Positions 1 through 9,800 of a stretch of 29,021 bases of DNA are shown here, in pieces; positions within the stretch are counted from its first letter, which is position 1, and every line of letters begins with the position of its first letter. The DNA is from Silene noctiflora (lineage: Eukaryota > Streptophyta > Magnoliopsida > Caryophyllales > Caryophyllaceae). The translations under genes were made by a program, and so were the position numbers. The stretch spans positions 1-29,021 of the forward strand of contig VHZZ01017057.1 of the NCBI GenBank assembly GCA_009801015.1, written 5' to 3'. The notes below the pieces were generated by a model. It was not told the origin of the DNA. It ran no database searches and saw only the letters and a list, made by a program, of their open reading frames with translations.

Positions 1-342
1 ATCATTACCGATATGTGTGGACCAGTTGACTAAGAAGTATAACTTTCCCTCATGTATTCTTTAATATGAGATTTAAATATGTGATCAATATGATAAACAA
101 TTTGTGATCGCATTATTGTCGGGGACACTTTCTCCAACAACGATAAATACTCCAAGGGTGCTAAGCACATGGAATTAAAGTTCTTATCGGTTAAGGAGGA
201 GGTACAGAAGTAACGAGTGTCATTTGAGCATATAAGAACGAATAAAATGGTAGCAGATCCATTAACTAAGGGATTACCACCCAAGGCGTTCATTGGCCAT
301 GTAGAATGCATGGGTGTTGTATCAAAGGCCTTGTTACGGTAA
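1..342 (+). pseudogene. Ty1-copia retrotransposon relic, RNase H C-terminal end
   Basis: In the frame running from 103 to the TAA at 340-342, the + strand encodes the typical end of a copia polyprotein. Recognisable blocks are CD (RNase H strand), SNNDKYSKGAKHMELKF, and VADPLTKGLPPKAF near 250-291, which is the conserved C-terminal signature of plant copia RNase H. The frame is broken by TAA at 211-213, where family members usually have Gln, and the sequence before 103 is further decayed. The 5' part of the element lies outside the window. The neighbouring polypurine tract and LTR start support the call. It is not expected to make a functional protein. Confidence 0.85.
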
Positions 343-670
343 AGTTAATATGCTTGTAATAAATATGACATCTAAAATTCACTTATAGTATTGTTTCNGT
401 TATAACATACATGTTATTTATTATAGTATATGTATACATTACAGTTATTAGACTACATGTGACTAATTGTGAGAATTATTATTCTTCTCAAAATAAAAGG
501 CGACTTAGATTTGGAATTGACATGTGATACATGGAAGGAATCATGTCGATTAATAAATGACGTGTGATCGCCATATCTAGTTAGTTCCAATTCGATTAAG
601 GATATAAAAGTTAGTGATCAGCTTAACATAAAAGTGCACATTATAGTTATTGAACCATCAAGTCAACACA

Positions 671-688
671 AAGGCAAAGTGGGGAGAA
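671..688 (+). promoter_or_regulatory. Copia polypurine tract
   Basis: A purine-rich run, AAGGCAAAGTGGGGAGAA, sits directly before the TGTTAGAATA start of the LTR. This is the usual priming site for plus-strand DNA synthesis in plant copia elements. Its place about 330 bp after the RNase H stop fits. Confidence 0.7.
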
Positions 689-984
689 TGTTAGAATATT
701 TAATAATATTCGAGTGACCTATGTGTTTCAGGTTTAAATACAAGTTAAGTTCATATTAAATATTACGAGACTTTAATATCAAAAGTAGTTAGGTAAAAAA
801 AAAAAAGTAACTTGTGAATAAATTCATTTTAGAAAAAATAGTTCTTTTACATAATTAAGGCCAAACGACACCTAAATGTACTACCGTGCTTAATTAAATA
901 AGGAATACTAAAAATTGTACATTGACAAATTCCGTCACCGAAATATATATGTAGAGTACATACGTATACCAAATGCAATACAAA
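689..984 (+). mobile_element. Start of copia 3' LTR, cut by a Helitron
   Basis: The LTR begins with TGTTAGAATA right after the polypurine tract, a common start for plant copia LTRs. I cannot see the 3' CA end. The end given here is the point where the Helitron begins, so the rest of the LTR may have been displaced to beyond 3177 or lost. With no second LTR copy in the window, the length cannot be measured. Confidence 0.5.
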
Positions 985-1584
985 TCTATATATATTATTA
1001 AAAGAGGTTTTTTTCGAGCGATATTAGAGCTCCACATCATTTTTTTTAGTTTTAGGAAAGTATATTATAAGATTTTCCAAGATTATGACAAAGATATTAT
1101 GTAATATTTTTAATATCAAAGCTATATTTTACATAGAAGAATTTTTTGATTATCAATCTAACCAAAAAGTATAATGCAAAACATTTAGAAACTTAGATAT
1201 TTGGATTCGTTGCGAAAAATGCTTTCATTTGAGTATAAATTTCGTATTATTTACTACTTCCTACTATCCATTGAATTGTTTGCATTTACTTTTTTCACAA
1301 ATATTAAGAAAATGAGATTTCTCTATTTTTCATATGTTTACTTACACAACTACTTTCATGTAAGCCTCTCATATTTTGGCGTCCACCCACCGAAAGGTAT
1401 AAAAGTAGACAATGGTATATGGGTCATTTAATTGATCAAAAAATATCCATATATAGAAACGTAAACAGTCAGAGGAACGAGTTAAAATAGAAAACGTAAA
1501 CAATTCAATGCTATGAACGAATCATTATTATTTTCTCAAATTTTAATTATGAGAAAAGATGGTGTAATTCTTAAAATGTTATTT

Positions 1585-1635
1585 GTCCCACATTGAAAAC
1601 TTATGTAGGTGTGGTGAATATATTACATATAAATA
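1585..1635 (+). promoter_or_regulatory. snRNA-type USE/TATA module 1
   Basis: GTCCCACATTG at 1585-1595 differs from the plant snRNA upstream sequence element consensus RTCCCACATCG at one base. TATAAATA follows at 1628-1635 after 32 bp. In plant snRNA genes a gap of about 33-35 bp marks RNA polymerase II promoters and about 24 bp marks polymerase III. Confidence 0.55.
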
Positions 1636-1643
1636 ATAGAATT

Positions 1644-1694
1644 GTCTCACATTGGAAGATTACCATTAGGTGGGTGATCCTATGATTATAAATA
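1644..1694 (+). promoter_or_regulatory. snRNA-type USE/TATA module 2
   Basis: GTCTCACATTG at 1644-1654 is a two-mismatch USE. TATAAATA at 1687-1694 follows after 32 bp. The module starts nine bases after the TATA box of module 1. Downstream is a perfect 18-bp palindrome, ACTCAAAATATTTTGAGT, at 1721-1738. Confidence 0.5.
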
Positions 1695-2191
1695 TGAATC
1701 ATCTTTAAAACTTAGGCACCACTCAAAATATTTTGAGTTTTTAAGTATTGTCTTATATGACTCTTAAGAGTTTTTATTATTAAAAAATAATTAATTTAGG
1801 AAAGTGTCTTAACTAACATTTTTTATATATAAAAAAAATAGTGGAAAATATTTTAATTATTATTATAATTAGAATTAGAATATAATACATATTTTCTATA
1901 TTATATTCAATATTTATAATATTTATATAAAAAAATTACATTTTATTTGACAAAAAAATATAGAAAAAAAATACAAAAAAAATATAATTAGATTGGTGGT
2001 AAGAAAATGTTATAGTGTAAATTTCATATTATTTTCACATATTTTAATTATGATAAAAATAGGAAAAAAATATTAATTATGATAAAAAAAAAGACATACG
2101 GATATTAATAGATATTATAGTGTTTGTTCATTATCAAATACGGTTGGGATGTCGAATTAAGTGCGAAAAATATGATGTATATAGTTGAATT

Positions 2192-2243
2192 GTCCCACAT
2201 TAAAAGATTATCATAAAGTGAAGTGATCTTATGATTATAAATA
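2192..2243 (+). promoter_or_regulatory. snRNA-type USE/TATA module 3
   Basis: GTCCCACATTA at 2192-2202 and TATAAATA at 2236-2243 are 33 bp apart. The tail after the TATA box (…TTTTGAATCTCTCAAGTATTG) matches the tails of the other modules. Confidence 0.55.
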
Positions 2244-2362
2244 AGAGTCGTCATTGGAACTTGGGTATCAACACAAAATCTTTTGAATCTCTCAAGTATT
2301 GTCATAATACAAATAATAACATACAAATATTAAACACGTAAATATNTATAAATAATAAAATT

Positions 2363-2414
2363 GTCCCACATCGAAAGATTAACATAAGATGGGGTGATTC
2401 TATGATTATAAATA
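2363..2414 (+). promoter_or_regulatory. snRNA-type USE/TATA module 4 (exact USE)
   Basis: GTCCCACATCG at 2363-2373 matches the USE consensus RTCCCACATCG exactly. TATAAATA at 2407-2414 lies 33 bp further on, the polymerase II-type spacing. If active, a transcript would start near 2437-2445. The sequence there does not look like the start of U1, U2, U4 or U5 RNA. Confidence 0.6.
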
Positions 2415-2802
2415 TGAGGCATTATTGAAACTTAGGTATCAATCTAAAATGTTTTGAGTCTCCTCGGTATGTCTTAGAAAGCTTTTAAGAGAGTGTATCA
2501 ATCCACAATATGATATATATTTTTTATATTATATTGAAATGATGTTTATTATTTTTATTTATATTTGGCAAAAAAAGTATTGTAAATAAATTATGAAAAT
2601 TATATAATTAAATTTGTAGTTAAAAAAATCATATCATTAGAGTATAGATTTCATATCATTTGCACATATTTTAATTATGATAAAAAAAATTAGAAAAAAA
2701 ACGTACGAATATTAGTAGATAATATAATATTTGCTCATTATTAAATCGGGTTTGATGTCGAATTAGGTGCGAAAAATATTGTGTACTTCCAAGTATTTTT
2801 TT

Positions 2803-2856
2803 GTCCCCACATTGAAAAATAATGTAGGTGTGATGATTATATACTACGTATAAATA
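2803..2856 (+). promoter_or_regulatory. snRNA-type USE/TATA module 5
   Basis: GTCCCCACATTG at 2803-2814 is a USE with one extra C. TATAAATA at 2849-2856 follows after 34 bp. Its layout with module 6 repeats that of modules 1 and 2, so the pair is probably a duplicate. Confidence 0.45.
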
Positions 2857-2863
2857 GTTGAAT

Positions 2864-2916
2864 TGTCTCAGATCAACAGATTATCATAAGGTTGAGTAGT
2901 ATCGTTGCTATAAATA
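2864..2916 (+). promoter_or_regulatory. snRNA-type USE/TATA module 6 (decayed USE)
   Basis: GTCTCAGATCA at 2864-2874 is a degraded USE in the same position relative to TATAAATA (2909-2916, 34 bp gap) as in module 2. The following tail, TTTTTGAGTCTCTCAAGTAT, is shared with the other copies. Confidence 0.4.
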
Positions 2917-3176
2917 AGAGTATCGTTGAACTTCGATATCAATCCAAAATTTTTGAGTCTCTCAAGTATTGTCTTCGATAGCTCTTATAAGAGTACGTCA
3001 GTTACCAAAATAACATACAAATATTAAGCTTTACAATCTTTTTTTCATTAACAAAATGTTTTATCTTTTACTTTATTTGAAAAGATATTTTAATCATATG
3101 TAAACAAAATTAGACATAGAATGTAAAATTATAACTAAGTTAATTACCCCGTTGTAACGCACGGGTGTCAAACTAG

Positions 3177-3578
3177 TAATGAATGATTTTGTTCGTTCTT
3201 TTTCTTTTTAACTTAATTTACGTCGAGTACATACATATATTAGAATCAGCAATATATATGAATGAATGATTCTATATTTCTATCCAAATGCTCAGTTACG
3301 GGTATCCAAACTAACCAGCATAAAAATTAGAAATATTCCTAATTAGCAATCAAATCAAATCAAATAAAATCTAGGAATAATTCCAAAATCGTTCTTATAC
3401 CATATAAGAATCAACAATTGATCAATGATTTCCTTCATCACCTCTGCTTGTTTGTATATACAGTAATTCCCAAAATCCCTAATTTCCAAATTCTTAGGTT
3501 TTTATTTCACAATTATACAACAGAGACGAACAACAAAGTCAAACAATTTGGTGCTTTGTTTGTTTCGGTGAAATTTGG
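3177..3578 (+). promoter_or_regulatory. RAPTOR proximal promoter and 5' UTR
   Basis: This is the only non-Helitron sequence directly upstream of the RAPTOR ATG. A TATA-like GTATATAC lies at 3454-3461. The stretch from about 3485 to 3578 has no ATG and is rich in CAA/ACA, as plant 5' UTRs often are, so the first AUG after a start near 3485 would be 3579. The transcription start is inferred, not seen. Confidence 0.4.
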
Positions 3579-3881
3579 ATGACACTAGTGGATTTAACGG
3601 CGGCGAGATTGCCCAACCAATCGGACGATTATTTGATCAATAGAGTTAAAAACGACGCCGTTTTTAATGCGGAGTTCCGAAACCGGGTGGCGGAGGAAGA
3701 ATCCATCTCCAGTGCGGGCAATTATGATTATTGTAATGTGTACGAAAATGGGGTTACTAGTATGGTGTACTTGCCACAGACAGTTGTGTTGTGTGAGTTT
3801 CGGCATGAGGATTTCGAGGTTTCCAACCCTACTGGTCCTTCTGAGAATGGTTTGGTTGCCCAATGGCGGCCTAAAGAGCGA
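3579..3881 (+). CDS. RAPTOR1: RAPTOR exon 1 (residues 1-101)
   Basis: It encodes the variable, acidic plant N-terminus and then the conserved [15 protein letters not shown] strand that opens the RNC region. The exon ends after KER at a GTAAGA donor, phase 0. The open frame continuing to 3941 is intronic read-through. Confidence 0.95.
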
Positions 3882-6800
3882 GTAAGAATCCATTCTAGTT
3901 GTTGTTTTGCGTACATTCAACCCCGTTATCCCGTAATTTGAGGAGACATTGGCGTTGTTGTTGTCGTGATTATTATTATATGTAGTTCAATTTCCATTGC
4001 AGCCAACATTGTTTAATCTTTGTTTTTTTGGGATATAACGTCATAAAGCTAAATGATTAACTAGATCGTGGAGGCAGAGTTAGAGTGTAGGTGAAAGAAG
4101 CTGTTTAGCTGACGTTAAAATTCTTGTAATTAGCTTCTGGACTTCTCGTCACTACAAATCACGATCAATTATGATTGGAATTGCATTCATTCTTGATATT
4201 GCTTGATTTATACGAAGTACTACTAAATTGGAATTTATGGTTGATAGGTGCGAATCATGTGTTGATTGTATTGAGTAGGGTTGTAAACAAGTTGATCTGC
4301 GGCTCGAGCTAGGCTCAAAATTTTTAGCTCGATGCTCGTCATTGAAGTTCGAGCTCGGCTCGAGTTCGAATCGAGCTCGTTTTGTCATTATATTATTTTC
4401 ACTTCTCACCTTATGAATCCAACTAAATATACATATTTTTAAAATACAAATAAGATTATAAAATGTTAAAAAATATTATTATATTATACTTATAAATGCA
4501 TAAATAACATACAATTTGAAATAAAATTAATTATTACAATATAAAAATTATACAAAAAACTTATAGCCCAAACGAGCTTTGAGCTGAGCCTTATTGAGCT
4601 CATGCTCGACTCGTATTTAGCCAAGCTCGGCTCGAGCTCGGTTTGATTGAGCCGATTCGAGGGCTTGACGAGCCGGCTCAGATCATTTCCAACCCTTAAT
4701 ATTGAGTAATGAGTATGTTCTTTAGTAATGTGTCACGGTGAATGTGAATGTAGGTAAAGTGACAACTTTCTCTCTCTCGCTTTTTTTTTTTTTTTTTTTT
4801 TTTATTTACGTCAAATGAGCCACAACAGCAGTACATCATTTGCGTGAGTGTGTGGGTGGGGTGGGGATTTGATCTGTGGACCTATCCAGGATACCTCCGC
4901 CTTAACCATTAGGCTAAGACCTTTTTTTGGTAAAACGAGTGCTTTCTTCGACATTGGGTTTCTTGTCATTGACTGGCGGAGGCTAGGGGGCTTTCTGATA
5001 CGTGTGTGGTGGAAGTTCGGCTGAAGAAACATACAGAATCTCGTTTATGTAGAAAAGCTGGAAAACTAATTTCAAGGCTTAAAATTGTTATGATATTCAT
5101 CTGCTTATGGTTTTGTTGGAGGGAAGGGAATTTGAATGGAGTTTATTCGACTTAGGAACACCAGGCTTTGTTTAATGCTGTATTTGGTGTATATTTTCTC
5201 CTTTGTTTTATCTTTTTTTGCTACAAATTTTGTAAATTTGTAGAGATGCAACCTGAGCACCGGAATTGTTCTTCAGCATCGTCTTACTCTTAACGAGTCT
5301 TCTGGGTTTTCTCCTGGAGCTTTATTTTATTTTATTTTTTGTTGTTGTTGTTGTTTCATGCTGCATTGCCGAGTTTGTCTCTCCTTTTCATGGTTTTAAC
5401 TGGTTGTATCATTGTAGCATGCTTTACATATCCCCTATGTCTCGTTCAATGGGTATGTTCAACTTCATGATTAGTAAATCTTGGTATGATTTAGATTCTT
5501 CTAATTGAGAATGCATTTCTGCAGATGAAGACTGGAATGGTGGCTCTTGTTTTATGTTTAAATATAAGTTGTGACCCACCTGATGTCATTAAGATATCCC
5601 CTTGTGCTAGGCTTGAAAGTTGGATAGGTATGTTTACATTAATTCATTTTTATGAGGTTCTTGCTTCAAAAATAGCATGACAGGGTCCTGCTGTGGTTAT
5701 CCTGAAGGACAGTTTTTTATTTTTATTTTTTGCTATTCCTTCCTTACAAATAAATTTGACAGTTTTTTGAGAGTACCTCCTCGTTTGCTTTTACCATTTT
5801 AAACCCTATTGCAACTCATGTTTTCCCACCCCTCCATAAACATAGATCTTCCAAATTGTTCAGCATTTCGATACTTGTATGGCACATTTGCTATCAATAA
5901 TTATTTGTTGGCATGGTAAAGGAAATTTGTTTACAAATTGGAATAACAATATAACATAGATAGTATCTTACCAAATAGGGTAAAATGTGATGATTGAGTT
6001 GTCTACTTACAGTCGTTTCATATCCCGCTTTGGCGGTTAGTGGTAAATGGTAATGTAAATGTATCATGTATGAATAAAAGTGAAGGAATACCCTGTCAAC
6101 CCATGAGCTCCCCTTCTCATTGGGAGTTATTGGGATACATATCTATTGAAAGCCCAAAAAAAGGCATGCATGGAGATTCTTTTGGTCGGAAACTCCAAAC
6201 ACTAAGATCATTGCAAGTTCATGAATTTTTTTCTCTTAAATCAGACAAATTATTAGTGTCTAATAAGTTGAGTAATGGTGAACAAGATTAGATTTCGTTC
6301 AGTGGTATGATGTGTTGAAAGACACGTCTGCTTCTCTTCTTTACTTCCTCTAATTTTTTTTGAAGAATACTTCCTCTAATTTTAGTTCTGCTTGGTTAGC
6401 TTGCTTTTCGTCATTTCACTATTCATCCTTGTAAATAGTGGAGCTTATTGAGCAGCTAGTTTGGATGAAAATGTGGCTGTTCACAACTTTGTATTCACTA
6501 TGAGATCTCTTGTTTCAAATCTTTCTTGTATCCAACCAAAAAAAATCGTTCTTGTATTACTCGCTATACCTAATGGCTTTCTTTTTAGCTAGGCAATTAA
6601 TAGTTAGAGGAATTCCTCTGATAATACAACTTGTTGCAGTTTGATGTGGTAGAGTCTTATGGTAAAAGACTAAAAGTATTGTTTTTTGATCTCAAATGTA
6701 ATAGTCTGAGAGTGTGATATCTTTTGTAAGATAGTGAGTTATGTGGCTTTTATTTGATTGACTGCAAGTACGTAATAAATAGTGGTGCTCTGCCTCTAGC

Positions 6801-9800
6801 AGGTTTTCGCTAAATGAGCTTACAAATTTGAACAAGATCTATGAGAGAAAAGTTGCTTTAAAGTTGTGCTAGATTAGCTCTAATCTTATTAGATGAATTG
6901 TTATATATTTTTTGATAATGGTATCAGTTTTGGGCCTCACCCATTATTACTATTTCTCTTTTATATCCTATTTATTTTTTGAGGTTGTGGGTGTTTTAAA
7001 TGGTATCAATTCTTGACCCCACCCATCATGATTGATGTTTCTCTTTTGATGTCCAACATTTGTTTTTGAACTATTCGGCTTATAATGTTTGGTGTTTTAT
7101 AATTCAAGTATAAAGGTTTATAGCAATTCACATTTATTGTTAGTGACTTCTTGAACAAAATCTTTGGCTATTTATGTGCCTTAGGTCAAGCCAACTTAAA
7201 GGGTTTTCTTATTCTGTTTTTTAAAACTTTCAAACTTTGAAATCCTCATAGATAGGCTAGCAAAAGGTAAACCATAAGCAAGAAACTTCACTTAAGTCAC
7301 TAGAAACCCTATCTAATAGTACCAAAAAATTTGGCGAACCATAACAACCAACCCCACCAAGGCCTAACATATACAACTCGATTTTTCACGACCTAACCCG
7401 AGACAAAAATTTGAAGGTACCATTGACCCCGTGACCCTATAGTTAATTGACTTGTCTGATGACGTGGCAATGAATTATCTTGAGATCAAGCTAAATATGG
7501 TCTACATGGGCTAAACTTAATAATTAAATTTCAAATCAAAGTAAAAGGACCTTATAGGTTATAATAGGCCTATGATAGGGTACCAAGAGAAGTACTTTGG
7601 TGAGCTTTGGCAAGGAAGGGTGTATCCTGAAAATATATTAACCTAACAAAGGATATGTTTAAGGGGGCCAGTACAAGTGTATGAACTAAATTGGGAGGAT
7701 GGAAGAGTTTCCCCTTACAATTTCGATAAATCAAGGCTATGCTTTGTCATTTCTCTTTTCTATAGTTATGAATGAGTTGACAAGGGCAATACAAGACACA
7801 TCTCTTGGTGTATGATGTTTGCTATTGATATTGTGTTGATTGATGAGACGAAGGAAGGAGTTAAAAAGAAGTTGGAATTCCCCGACAATTTAGGCTGTAC
7901 TTGAGTAAGACCAAGTATTTTGGGTGTAAGTTTAGTGAAGTGGGAACAAGAGAAGAGGGGAGTATCACTTTGTAGGAAACGTCGTTCATGGATTAAACTT
8001 ATTTTGATATTTGGGGTTTATTATTCCAAAAGACAATGAACTAGATGGGGATGTTACTCACAAAATTTGTGCTTGTTAAAATGGAAAAGTGCCTGATAAC
8101 TATACGCCTCTTAGACTAAAGGGTAAATTCTATGCAATATCATATGGTTTCAAGTGGTGGGATGAGAAATATCATTACGTTCAAAAAAATGAATGTGGCG
8201 GAGATGCGTATGTTAAGGTGGATGTGCGGCCATACAAGGAAAGATTGGCTTAGAAATAAGGTGATTAGGGAGATGGCGTGAGTGGTGCCAATAAAGGATA
8301 AGATGACGGGGAGTCGGCTAAGATGGTTTTGCCATGTGAGAAGGAGACCTATTATTGGAGGGAATGGAAAAGGTTGCAAGAGGTAGAGGAAGACTCGACC
8401 AAGCTTGGATGAAGGTGATCGAAAATGATATAACATTCCTTGGTATCGAGGAGTGTATGGTGACAAGAGAGCACTATGAAAGAAAATTATAACGTGGATG
8501 ATAGAGTTGGATTTTTTTTGAAACTTGTTTTTTATATGTAGTATTTTCTGTTGTTTAAATTACTCATATTTTTTAAATATTGTTTGTTTATTTTGAGATT
8601 TGTCAAACATTTTACTTAAAATTCCTTGTATAATCCTGCTTTGTTTACTTTTCCGATTTTGCAAACAATAATTTTTTCATCTATTTTCAAAAATTGTTGT
8701 TAGGTAATCTGTATTTTATATCTATGTTTTATAAAAGAAATCCGAGCTTTTGATTGTTATACCTATAGGTTTAGCTTGACTTTTGTATTATGTTTCCCTT
8801 CTCATTTGTTTATCACTCTTCTCTTTTCTACTCTCTCCCATTTTTAATGTTCTTCCTATTTGCTTTTACGCGGTCTCCAAGACGCACTTTGACCGCATTT
8901 TTCGACATGTATATATAATTTATTTTTGTTGAAAAGTATATTTTGTGAAAGATTTTGTTATGACAAATCTAAATATTTTAGTTTTATGGTCTAATATTTT
9001 GTATTTTTCAACTTATTCATGGTCAAAGTTTGATACTTTGACCCTAAAAATGGAAGTCGGACGAACATTAAAAATCGGTGGGAGTATCTATTTGCATTTT
9101 GTGTTGTGCAATCACTCAGTGGTGGTTCTAAAGAATGATTCATGTCAGTCGACCTTATATCATTTTGGGATTAAGGTTCTATTGTTGTTGTTGGTGAACT
9201 TTTTGCTGGTACGATGTGAATTCAACCCTCTCCTCGATTTATCACCCTGTGATGGTCTAACTTTGACGACTGAATGGAACCGGTTTCAGTCCAAAGGATG
9301 AAGCCATTCACCTTAGACATCAACACCTCAACTTATTCGATTGAATTGTATTTGCTCAAGGACTTTCAATTTTCACTTACAGAATGATCCACATTTGGGT
9401 TTCACGTGATGTTACTTCTTTTTTGAGTGTTTTTTTTTTTTGTTAAGATCTGAATTTCCAAGGTGTTCTTGAAGTGCTTTTTACATCAGGAATTATGGTG
9501 GTCAACTTACTCTCTTTCTTTGACCTTAGAGTCCACTGTACTATTGTTGAATTAAACCTTTGTTGATTTAGTGGGTCTCGAGTATATCCCAACTCATCTG
9601 AATGGTTAGCAGGTCAGGTTGTAAGCTGTTGAGAACACTCACGCTGTGACCATAGACATTGATGAGTCATTGTTAGTTCTTTTGTATGATGCAGAGTTAA
9701 TGTTTAAATTTTTCAAATGTTAGGTTATCCAAAATTTGTTTCTTATCCTGTATCCCTTTGTTGTTCCGGGTTTGGTGTATCATATTCTGTATTTGACAGG

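Larger units (their letters stand above)
2021..3028 (+). repeat. Duplicated segment of about 630 bp inside the Helitron
   Basis: The block beginning ATTTCATAT near 2021, with ATTTTAATTATGATAAAAA, a GATGTCGAATTA phrase near 2149, a USE/TATA pair and AACATACAAATATTAA near 2317, recurs from about 2649 with GATGTCGAATTA near 2754 and AACATACAAATATTAA near 3010. A shorter related block lies near 1535-1800. The copies differ by many substitutions and small indels, so the duplication is not recent. Confidence 0.6.
985..3176 (+). mobile_element. Non-autonomous Helitron with both termini
   Basis: The left end reads A|TCTATATATATTATTAAAAG, the usual plant Helitron 5' end (TC after a host A). The right end has a short hairpin, CCCGT...ACGGG at 3148-3164, followed after eight bases by CTAG|T at 3173-3177. 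CTRR before a host T is the Helitron 3' rule, and the CGCACGGGTGTCAAACTAGT wording is common in plant Helitrons. The 2192-bp element has no Rep/helicase coding frame, so it is non-autonomous. Its interior is very AT-rich and holds internally duplicated segments with six snRNA-like promoter modules. It ends about 400 bp upstream of the RAPTOR ATG. Confidence 0.82.
3882..5524 (+). other. RAPTOR intron 1 (1643 nt)
   Basis: It starts GTAAGA and ends CTGCAG. It holds a hAT-like MITE (4277-4699) and a reversed SINE (about 4780-4922). The rest, including 5050-5524, shows nothing beyond T-rich intron sequence. Confidence 0.9.

Noticed and set aside
30..311. A 93-residue minus-strand open frame
   Set aside because: It is antisense to the copia RNase H motif VADPLTKGLPPK, which is clear evidence for the + strand.
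2363..2480. A real U-type snRNA gene after the exact USE/TATA module
   Set aside because: The sequence from about 2437 lacks the conserved 5' ends or Sm-site context of U1, U2, U4 or U5, and no plant 3' box (CA-N3-10-AGTNNAA) is evident.
952..3240. GTAGAGTACATACGTATA (952) and GTCGAGTACATACATATA (3222) as a long target duplication around the Helitron
   Set aside because: Helitrons do not duplicate targets, the positions are not at the element edges, and the match is short and AT-rich.
3594..3920. A 108-residue minus-strand open frame over RAPTOR exon 1
   Set aside because: It is a mirror frame of the conserved exon; no independent motif.
4811..4922. A tRNA gene on the minus strand
   Set aside because: Only the A box is good. 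The B box is worn, no acceptor stem closes, and an A tail follows, so it is a SINE.
8140..8466. A 108-residue minus-strand open frame in intron 2
   Set aside because: The plus strand here carries LINE motifs ([15 protein letters not shown]); the minus frame is a shadow.
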